Shown piece by piece: positions 1 to 5,485 of a DNA stretch of 7,069 nucleotides; the first letter of the stretch is position 1, and each line of letters opens with the position of its first letter. Below the pieces are notes generated by a model. The model saw nothing but the letters and a program-made list of their open reading frames with translations. It was not told the origin of the DNA and did not search any database. The DNA is taken from assembly GCA_021792355.1 (NCBI GenBank), contig JAJYUV010000049.1, positions 1 through 7,069 on the forward strand, in the 5' to 3' direction. A program made the position numbers and the translations under genes. Source of the stretch: Thermoplasmata archaeon. GTDB lineage: Archaea > Thermoplasmatota > Thermoplasmata > Thermoplasmatales > GCA-001856825.

Positions 1-105
1 ATAGAACAGTACTTCGAGTTCCTGAAGGAGAACATGAGCTTCGTGATCACGAAGGTATCTAGCGAGAGGGCTGATGAGCTGATGGAGGAATTAGAGCTAA
101 TTTAA
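1..105 (+). CDS. 3' end of an unidentified gene (partial)
   Basis: The first reading frame is open from the window edge through 34 codons to a TAA stop at 103-105. The other two plus frames hit stops within this stretch. The residues (ending MEELELI) are acidic and amphipathic, with a helical look, and are plausible as a protein C-terminus. No family can be recognised from so short a tail. An eight-base T-run begins 15 bases after the stop, which fits the end of a transcription unit. The next gene has its own promoter, so this gene probably lies outside the defence unit and marks its left boundary. A chance open frame cannot be excluded. Confidence 0.55.
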   Translation: MEQYFEFLKENMSFVITKVSSERADELMEELELI

Positions 106-119
106 ACTACTAAAATATC

Positions 120-127
120 TTTTTTTT
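120..127 (+). terminator. Poly-T terminator after the upstream gene
   Basis: An uninterrupted run of eight T on the plus strand starts 15 bases after the TAA of the partial gene and lies before the TATA element of the next gene. Archaeal RNA polymerase often terminates at such U-runs without a stable hairpin, and no strong hairpin is seen here. The position between a stop codon and a promoter supports the call. Confidence 0.5.
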
Positions 128-168
128 GAAAATTGGGGAAAAAGTAATTGAGATGGTAATTTACCTTT

Positions 169-180
169 AGAAAGATATAT
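169..180 (+). promoter_or_regulatory. BRE/TATA promoter of the methyltransferase, leaderless transcript
   Basis: A purine block agaaag is followed directly by a TATA-like agatatat. The middle of the TATA element lies about 28 bases before the A of the ATG at 205. Archaeal TATA boxes are centred about 26-28 bases before the start site, so transcription should begin at or next to the ATG. The bases just before the ATG (taataaagta) contain no Shine-Dalgarno sequence, which agrees with a leaderless mRNA. This is sequence-pattern evidence only. Confidence 0.55.
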
Positions 181-204
181 CCAGGCGATTGCATTAATAA
201 AGTA

Positions 205-1125
205 ATGGGAACACTGAAAGTCTTGGACCTCTTCTGTGGAATGGGGGGATTGTCCTCAGGATTTGCTAGGGAAGGGTATTCCGTGACAGGGGCAGATATA
301 TCAGAAGATGTGAGAGAAATCTATGAGAAGCTGCCCAATTCAAGGTTCATCCATGCAGACCTCTTCAGAGAGACCATTGACGGTGATTATGATTTAGTTA
401 TCGGTGGACCCCCATGCAAACCGTGGTCCAGCGTGAACACGACCAGACGAGGTGCGGACCACAGAGATTATGAGCTCGTCAGGAAGTTTGCAGACAGCGT
501 TATTGAAATTGAACCTTCAGGATTTGTGATGGAGAATGTCCCGCCTCTGAGAAGTGATCCTGAATTTCTTAAGCAAATCAGAAGACTCAGAAGAGCCGGT
601 TATCACGTGACGGTGAATCTCTTCAGGTATTCGGATTTTGGAGCTGCAACTTCAAGAATGAGACTTTACGCTGTGGGTTTCATGGATCAGAACCCCAAAG
701 GTTTTTTGGAGACGTTAGAGTCGATGAGGGAAAATCCTTCAACTGTGTTCGACGCTATAGGCAGATACAGAAACCTAGAGAGAGGTGGCCATCCGGACCA
801 TCAGTGGCCGAATCTGCGAACCATTCATAAGTACGTAAAATACTATGAATCTGGAAAGTATGGATGGACCAAACTGGAGTGGAATAAACCAGCCAAGTCT
901 TTTGGAAATGTCATGAAAACCTACACGCTCCATCCCGATTCTGACCCCCGCTCTGGGAATCCAAGAGTTGTCTCCCCTCTGGAGGTCTCAAGAATAATGG
1001 GCTTCAATCACGGATTCAAATTCCCCAGAGAAATCACAATGGGAAGAAAGTATCAGATGCTTGCAGACTCTGTCAGTCCGGTCTTTTCCGAGAAGACTGC
1101 AAGAGCCATTTTGCAAACCTCTTGA
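205..1125 (+). CDS. DNA (cytosine-5-)-methyltransferase
   Basis: This enzyme transfers a methyl group from S-adenosylmethionine to carbon 5 of cytosine in a specific DNA site, and is the probable self-marking component of the neighbouring restriction-like system. At 306 residues it is compact for the family. Motif I (DLFCGMGGLSSGF, residues 8-20) binds the cofactor. Motif IV (GGPPCKPWSS, 67-76) carries the catalytic Cys71. Motif VI is ENV at 110-112. The motif VIII region reads GAATSRMR (146-153), keeping both arginines but with Thr in place of the usual Gln. Motif IX is near SPLEVSRIMGF (257-267), and motif X reads ADSVSP (287-292) instead of the common GNxVPP. The target-recognition region is the short stretch between about 160 and 250, so the recognised site cannot be read from sequence. 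The ATG follows a TATA element at leaderless distance. The glycosylase gene follows after 9 bases. The order of motifs I to X is standard. Confidence 0.95.
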   Translation: MGTLKVLDLFCGMGGLSSGFAREGYSVTGADISEDVREIYEKLPNSRFIHADLFRETIDGDYDLVIGGPPCKPWSSVNTTRRGADHRDYELVRKFADSVIEIEPSGFVMENVPPLRSDPEFLKQIRRLRRAGYHVTVNLFRYSDFGAATSRMRLYAVGFMDQNPKGFLETLESMRENPSTVFDAIGRYRNLERGGHPDHQWPNLRTIHKYVKYYESGKYGWTKLEWNKPAKSFGNVMKTYTLHPDSDPRSGNPRVVSPLEVSRIMGFNHGFKFPREITMGRKYQMLADSVSPVFSEKTARAILQTS

Positions 1126-1134
1126 GCATGGGAA

Positions 1135-1857
1135 ATGAACGCTTTTACTGCTGAGCTGCTGAAGTGGGGGAAGACCAATAAAAGGAACTTCCCTTGGCGA
1201 TCGGAGAGAAATGCATACAGGATTCTCATAGCTGAAATCCTCCTTCATAGAACCCGGGCCGAGAATGTGGTCCCCGTGTATCTTGACCTCATCAGAAAAT
1301 TTCCTGATATCAGGGCACTGAGCAATGCAAGCATCAATGATATCCTTTCTGTTACCTCCTCACTCGGATTGAGATGGAGATCGAGGATGATCAAAGAAGC
1401 AGCCGAGCAGATCGTGAAGAAATTCAATGGTGTGGTACCGCTTAATCGGGAGAAGCTCCTGACGCTTCCGGGAATAGGCGACTATGTGGCATCCGCGGTC
1501 ATGGTATTCGCAGGAGGAAAGGAGGGTATACTGCTAGACACAAACACGGTGAGGGTCATCTGTAGAATCAATGGCTGGAAATATGAAGATTCGATCAGAA
1601 GAAAGAAGGTAACTAGGGATAGATACTCCGAACTCAGGGGCTCTGAAGGTTCGAAAGAGTTCGCCTATTCACTTATAGATCTTGCTTCAATTGTCTGCAC
1701 ACCAAAAAAACCAAAATGTGATATCTGTCCCGTATCGGCCCACTGCACCACGGGAATATCCAGATTTCCCGCTGCTATCATCAGGGGTCATGATCGGAAA
1801 AAAGACCCTTCACTGGTCTCCTTGTCACTATCAGATCGCTATAGCCCTCCAGATTGA
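1135..1857 (+). CDS. Mig-like T:G mismatch DNA glycosylase (HhH-GPD, 4Fe-4S)
   Basis: This base-excision repair protein of the endonuclease III/MutY superfamily probably removes thymine from T:G mismatches formed when 5-methylcytosine deaminates. The N-terminus has the MutY-like FPWR (19-22) and EILLHRTRAENVVPVY (34-49). The helix-hairpin-helix is LPGIGDY (111-117), and the catalytic aspartate is Asp135 in LLDTN. Four cysteines (188, 195, 198, 204) have the spacing C-x6-C-x2-C-x5-C of the 4Fe-4S cluster. Position 117, the residue after GIGD, is Tyr. It is Lys in endonuclease III and Ser in MutY, whereas Tyr is the state in the archaeal T:G glycosylase Mig. At 240 residues the protein lacks the C-terminal MutY domain that reads 8-oxoguanine. 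The gene lies 9 bases after the methyltransferase with only a weak GGGA before its ATG, so it is probably co-transcribed and coupled. About 35 residues after the last cysteine look unconserved, and the last 77 bases overlap the convergent nuclease gene. Confidence 0.88.
   Translation: MNAFTAELLKWGKTNKRNFPWRSERNAYRILIAEILLHRTRAENVVPVYLDLIRKFPDIRALSNASINDILSVTSSLGLRWRSRMIKEAAEQIVKKFNGVVPLNREKLLTLPGIGDYVASAVMVFAGGKEGILLDTNTVRVICRINGWKYEDSIRRKKVTRDRYSELRGSEGSKEFAYSLIDLASIVCTPKKPKCDICPVSAHCTTGISRFPAAIIRGHDRKKDPSLVSLSLSDRYSPPD
1704..1710 (-). terminator. Possible U-run terminator of the minus-strand unit
   Basis: Read on the minus strand, TTTT-GG-TTTTTTT lies about 70 bases past the stop codon of the nuclease gene. 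It could act as an archaeal U-run terminator for the convergent transcript. It is equally explained as Lys codons (CTPKKPKC) of the glycosylase on the other strand, so the call is tentative. Confidence 0.25.
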
Positions 1858-2806
1858 CCTGGTACTGAACTTTTTCAATTCCATCTAGCCCTCCCTCAGG
1901 AAATGAGTCGCGAGTTACCCGGGGGAAGCGCCCTCGAACCTCGTATAGGGCTTCACCAGTTACATGAAATCCGAACCTTTCATAAAGGTCATCATAGGTC
2001 GGTGAATACCCTGCTCTTGCTATTGATTCTTCCAGAAATTCTACAAGCTCAACATCATCCCTAGCCATCTCCAAGCAGGACCTTATCATTCCGGGGAGGG
2101 TGTAGGCTGCACCATTCTCTTCTCTCATCTTGAGGCTGAAAAGGTATAGCCTTCCATTACCTGGTGGTGAAAGTTGGTCCAGCCCATTCACCCAGTGCTT
2201 GATCCCTTCTGAAACTGTTGTTCCCTTAACCTCCACAGAAACATTCTTCCATTCGAAGTCGTGCGTACCACCATAAGGGCCCCGCCATCCATAAATCAGA
2301 ATAGATGATTCAAAAGGTAAGATCCAGTTCTTTATGAACCATAGTTCAGAGAACAGCCCGATTATCTCATCCCTTGAGAGCGGATTCACTGTGATACTGC
2401 CCCAGAAATGTCTCCATCTTGAAAGTACGAGTCTGACCGAATCCGATCTGGGCCTATTGGTCTGACCGATCGTCTGGGCCATCTGACGACCGACGATATC
2501 AAACATCTCCTTTTCTGATTCCTCCTCAAGCTGGATATCAATATATCTGACCTCTGGTGTATCCCCCGCGTTTCCGTGGATGTGGAGTGACTTCACGGTT
2601 GCAGTTATACCCCTGCTCCGTTTGTCCTGCCTGAAATCATCTCCGGATTCGAGTGGTATGAGGAAATGTCTGCTGCCAGAAGAGTCAATCGCAGCAAGCA
2701 GAATATCCGAGGTCTCTGGAAAGCCTAGACGGGCAACGTAAGTGTCGCCGGCAGGTCTTTCTGCCTCAAGCTTTGTCCATTCTGGTCTGTCAGGTCTCCT
2801 GATCAT
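1781..2806 (-). CDS. PD-(D/E)XK motif nuclease, DUF4420 family
   Basis: This is the predicted DNA-cleaving component of the system. The ATG at 2806 gives 341 residues and is preferred over an ATG at 2884 for three reasons: it follows GGAGG with 4 bases between, it reduces the overlap with the helicase gene to 17 bases, and the protein then begins close to the PEWTKLE segment typical of the family N-terminus. Numbered from this start, the nuclease core shows Glu154 in GLFSELWFIKNW, Asp183 in THDF, and Glu192/Lys194 in VEVKGTT. That is the D...ExK signature with the upstream helix glutamate. The N-terminal 120 residues are mostly beta strand in appearance. The family is typically found directly after Z1 helicases, as here. 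The last residues (roughly RPVKGLFSDHDP) are encoded in the overlap with the glycosylase. Family assignment rests on motif and gene context; cleavage activity is inferred. Confidence 0.85.
   Translation of the reverse strand: MIRRPDRPEWTKLEAERPAGDTYVARLGFPETSDILLAAIDSSGSRHFLIPLESGDDFRQDKRSRGITATVKSLHIHGNAGDTPEVRYIDIQLEEESEKEMFDIVGRQMAQTIGQTNRPRSDSVRLVLSRWRHFWGSITVNPLSRDEIIGLFSELWFIKNWILPFESSILIYGWRGPYGGTHDFEWKNVSVEVKGTTVSEGIKHWVNGLDQLSPPGNGRLYLFSLKMREENGAAYTLPGMIRSCLEMARDDVELVEFLEESIARAGYSPTYDDLYERFGFHVTGEALYEVRGRFPRVTRDSFPEGGLDGIEKVQYQVNLEGYSDLIVTRRPVKGLFSDHDP
1871..1875 (+). terminator. Possible short T-run terminator of the methyltransferase-glycosylase unit
   Basis: Five T in a row on the plus strand begin 13 bases after the glycosylase stop codon. 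It is the first T-run available to end the plus-strand transcript before it runs far into the antisense of the nuclease gene. It is short and lies inside the nuclease coding sequence, so it is weak. Confidence 0.25.
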
Positions 2807-5435
2807 ACGGCCTCCATCCAGCAGTCCCGGTGAGGTACGCTTGGACAGCTTCCTGTTTTCGTGATACTGGGAACGAAATGGCAAGTGCTATCAGGTCTCT
2901 TCTGTTTGGATCATCTTCTTTCTCAAATAGAGGGACTCTGAGGGGGTGATGATCCGTTGGGAAAGACCTGCTGCTTATGGGATAGATCAACAGCAGACCC
3001 TTCTCAGGAGAACGGACCTCTCTTGCGATCACATTCTTAGCCATTTTCTGCTTCTGCGAGGAAATCTCATCAAGTCTCTCAATCTCACTGAAATCCAGTC
3101 CAATTTTCTCATCGCCAGGGGACGTGACAACACCTATGGAGTTGCTGCCTTTAATTCTGGTACGGTTTATCTGGTTGATTCGTTTTCCCTCGACAGCCCA
3201 AGACGTCACGCCCAAGTCATCGTTTCGGGATTCAAGGCCCATGATAGAGACTGTCCAGTTTATGAGCTCATTTCTTGCGTTAAGTTTATTTATGTACGAT
3301 ATGACGACGTCTCTGTTTAGTCCTGCTTTTTCTGGGAAATCGCTCTGCTTGAAGTCTGATAGAAAATCCTTAACAATACCCGGGCCGACATCATTCCATA
3401 TAGGTCCCTGTTTAGTCCATTCCTTCACCTTACCAAGACGACCTACGAGAGAGAGAACTGCCAGGCGATTCTGATCTTCCTGAGATGCAAGTCCCTCCGG
3501 GTCGTTAAAGGGAAACTTGAATGTCTGAACAACATTCCCTGAATAACTCTGGGAAATCACGATCTCCCTTGCATATCTTCTCTTGAGCGGGCTCGTGACC
3601 TGCATCGATGGATGTTTCAGTATCCTCATACCAACCTGACGGGGTGTCAGCTGCATATCCTCGTAAACCTTGATATCCGCTCTCAGCTGATTTTCCACGA
3701 ACGCAAGAAGGGCAAACTGATCTGAGAGTTTTGCTGTTGTCCAGATTCTGGTCAGGTCAACATATCCCTGACGGAAGCCGAACCATCTGGCCATCTGCAT
3801 CAGCGTATCATAATTCGGTGAATCTCTGACAAAGTAGCTTGAAACTAGACCTTCCAGTGTCAAGCCTCTCGAAAGTTTATTTCCACCTATGCATATTGCC
3901 TTTAATCGAGGCTCCCGCACGAAATCAAGAACCTGTCCAGTGAAACTGTTCAGAGTTCTCACCTGCGCAGACTCGATAAACTGCACCACATATTCCCTCA
4001 ATCTGTCGAATGTAACCTCATACCCTGGTGAGATCGCCTGAGTCAGAGGTATGAAATCCTCTTCCCACATCTTTCTCAGTCTTGGAAGGATCGAAGGATC
4101 ATCTGAGTAACGCATCTCGTTTTTGAATTCTGAAATCTTATCGCCCACAATCTCTGCTATGTCCATGTGGGATTCTATTCTGTGACTTGTGTGAATGAGC
4201 ATGGTCGTTGGCTCATTTCGGTATCCTCTCTGGATTCTTGCAGCACCCGATAGTATGAATCCCAGAATGGCCTCTTCGAGACTTTTTGGAAGATGGCCAT
4301 TTTCCAATTCATATACGTCATCTTCAGGGACCAAGCGTATCACATCTATTCCTGAGGTTGATTTCTCTCCATCAGCACTCTCAAGACCGAAAAGTTCTTC
4401 TGCTCCGAAGTAACCCTCCGGTTTAGGAAGATCAACTATGAAATCCTTTGGATAGAGATCGTTCTCAAGAGTTGGGTCATAGGCATCGTGTGGAATCAGA
4501 ATGTTTGCAAACGGAGTGGCTGTGTAGGCGATATATACAGATTTCTGAAAGTGGTTGAGGAGCTGCCTTATCAGCCCATTTATCGCTGATGGAGGTTCAT
4601 AGTCTTGTAAAGGAGGTTCATCTTCTGGCTGGTACGATCCTCGTGTATCTATGCTGGCCAGATCGGCCTCATCATCGATCACGAGTGTTGGTATCTCTGT
4701 GAGAATGTCCTTGCTCGCTCCGTCCAACCAGTGGATCAGGCGTCTTAACACAGGACCGTTCTTTTTGACAACCAGGAGTACCGGTTCGGGCCCCTGAAGT
4801 GAGGCCTGATTTGCGTTTCCCGGGTCAAAATCTCCATCCAGATCCGATGTGGTGAATCTGTGCCACTGTCTTCCGGTAGGCGGAAGTGGAACGTGATTAT
4901 TATCTCCGGAAAAACTCCCATAACCCATCAGTTCCCTTGTTAGCCTGATCTGAGTCTGCATTCTGAGACCCTTATCAATTCCTGACAGTACGATCACCAG
5001 CCGGTATCCACAATCCGCCGCCTTTGCGATCGTAGCTGTGAAGTTTGCCGTTTTCCCGCTCTGAACAAACCCGAGAACAAGACCCCTCACATCAAAATGA
5101 TCATCCGATGGAGACGGGAGTCTATTCATTATTCTGTCCGTTGTAGCATCCAGTTCCTTCAATGACTTGGAAGGCCATTTCTGCTGAAGAAGAAATTCTC
5201 TCAGTCTTGGCCAGTAATACCATTGCCTTCGATCCACACTCGCAAACCAGTCGCTCACCGCTCCTTCGGTTATGAATCTTGCTGGCTCAAGTACAATATT
5301 TTCATCAATACTGATCTGAGAAAATATCTTCTCGCGAAACTCTGGAGGTATCACAGGGTTTTTGACAGCATCTTCCTTGGATATTCCAACAGCTATCAGA
5401 TGTCTGACTATTCCAAGTGCTTCCTGCTCGTTCAC
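2790..5435 (-). CDS. Z1-domain superfamily 2 helicase/ATPase
   Basis: This 881-residue motor protein probably uses ATP to translocate on or remodel DNA for the adjacent nuclease. The Walker A motif is GFVQSGKT (122-129), Walker B is LVIDDEAD (251-258), and motif III is YTATPFAN (304-311). The Z1 half carries GGNKLSRGLTLEGL (517-530) and QMARWFGFRQGY (547-558), which match motifs V and VI, the latter including the likely arginine finger. About 110 residues precede Walker A, and about 280 follow the Z1 core without a domain I can name. An acidic, proline-rich stretch (268-282) lies between Walker B and motif III. The start codon is GTG: an in-frame TGA three codons upstream blocks any extension, and GGAAGTGAT lies 5 bases before it. 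The gene sits 50 bases after the GHKL ATPase and overlaps the nuclease by 17 bases, so the three probably form one operon. Confidence 0.93.
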   Translation of the reverse strand: MNEQEALGIVRHLIAVGISKEDAVKNPVIPPEFREKIFSQISIDENIVLEPARFITEGAVSDWFASVDRRQWYYWPRLREFLLQQKWPSKSLKELDATTDRIMNRLPSPSDDHFDVRGLVLGFVQSGKTANFTATIAKAADCGYRLVIVLSGIDKGLRMQTQIRLTRELMGYGSFSGDNNHVPLPPTGRQWHRFTTSDLDGDFDPGNANQASLQGPEPVLLVVKKNGPVLRRLIHWLDGASKDILTEIPTLVIDDEADLASIDTRGSYQPEDEPPLQDYEPPSAINGLIRQLLNHFQKSVYIAYTATPFANILIPHDAYDPTLENDLYPKDFIVDLPKPEGYFGAEELFGLESADGEKSTSGIDVIRLVPEDDVYELENGHLPKSLEEAILGFILSGAARIQRGYRNEPTTMLIHTSHRIESHMDIAEIVGDKISEFKNEMRYSDDPSILPRLRKMWEEDFIPLTQAISPGYEVTFDRLREYVVQFIESAQVRTLNSFTGQVLDFVREPRLKAICIGGNKLSRGLTLEGLVSSYFVRDSPNYDTLMQMARWFGFRQGYVDLTRIWTTAKLSDQFALLAFVENQLRADIKVYEDMQLTPRQVGMRILKHPSMQVTSPLKRRYAREIVISQSYSGNVVQTFKFPFNDPEGLASQEDQNRLAVLSLVGRLGKVKEWTKQGPIWNDVGPGIVKDFLSDFKQSDFPEKAGLNRDVVISYINKLNARNELINWTVSIMGLESRNDDLGVTSWAVEGKRINQINRTRIKGSNSIGVVTSPGDEKIGLDFSEIERLDEISSQKQKMAKNVIAREVRSPEKGLLLIYPISSRSFPTDHHPLRVPLFEKEDDPNRRDLIALAISFPVSRKQEAVQAYLTGTAGWRPYDQET
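2811..2815 (-). promoter_or_regulatory. Ribosome binding site that sets the nuclease start
   Basis: On the minus strand GGAGG, within GGATGGAGG, lies 4 bases before the ATG at 2806. It falls inside the last codons of the helicase gene (the Gly-Trp-Arg of TAGWRPYDQET), so ribosomes finishing the helicase arrive at the nuclease start. This favours the shorter nuclease form and suggests translational coupling. Confidence 0.6.
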
Positions 5436-5473
5436 GGTGAATCACTTCCCGTATAAATAATCGGCCTCATCAT
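5432..5473 (-). other. 13-codon mini-ORF ending on the helicase start codon
   Basis: The 50-base gap between the ATPase and helicase genes contains two tandem ATG codons. The second is 6 bases after GAGGTG (5477-5482), a good Shine-Dalgarno match. From the first ATG the frame reads MMRPIIYTGSDSP and stops at a TGA that shares two bases with the helicase GTG (GTGA). This could be a leader peptide that couples helicase translation to the upstream message. It could equally be a chance frame, since it is very short. A TATA-like ttatttata lies inside it, but too close to the GTG to be a convincing promoter. Confidence 0.25.
5441..5449 (-). promoter_or_regulatory. Ribosome binding site of the Z1 helicase (GTG start)
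   Basis: GGAAGTGAT on the minus strand differs by one base from the archaeal anti-Shine-Dalgarno complement GGAGGTGAT and ends 5 bases before the GTG at 5435. The spacing equals that of the GHKL gene, which supports the non-ATG start. Confidence 0.6.
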
Positions 5474-5485
5474 TCCCACCTCAAA

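Noticed and set aside
988..1427. Minus-strand open frames opposite the methyltransferase and glycosylase
   Set aside because: They lie antisense to genes with intact motifs, encode no recognisable domain and have no supporting start signals.
1752..1770. Small inverted repeat GGGAA...TTCCC just past the nuclease stop
   Set aside because: Only a 5-bp stem with a 9-base loop, no T-run follows it on the minus strand, and it lies within glycosylase coding sequence.
1135..1857. Call of the glycosylase as adenine glycosylase MutY
   Set aside because: It has the MutY-like FPWR start, but lacks the C-terminal 8-oxoguanine domain and has Tyr rather than Ser at the active-site position.
2807..2884. 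N-terminal extension of the nuclease from an ATG at 2884
   Set aside because: It would overlap the helicase by 95 bases and add 26 residues that are not family-like. The ATG at 2806 has its own Shine-Dalgarno.
3461..3470. Third copy of CCAGGCGATT, identical to bases 181-190
   Set aside because: It falls within helicase coding sequence, and a repeated 10-mer is expected by chance in a window of this size.
2946..3474. Two overlapping plus-strand open frames opposite the helicase 3' half
   Set aside because: Shadow frames of the Z1 helicase. The residues are not domain-like, and the helicase on the other strand is well supported.
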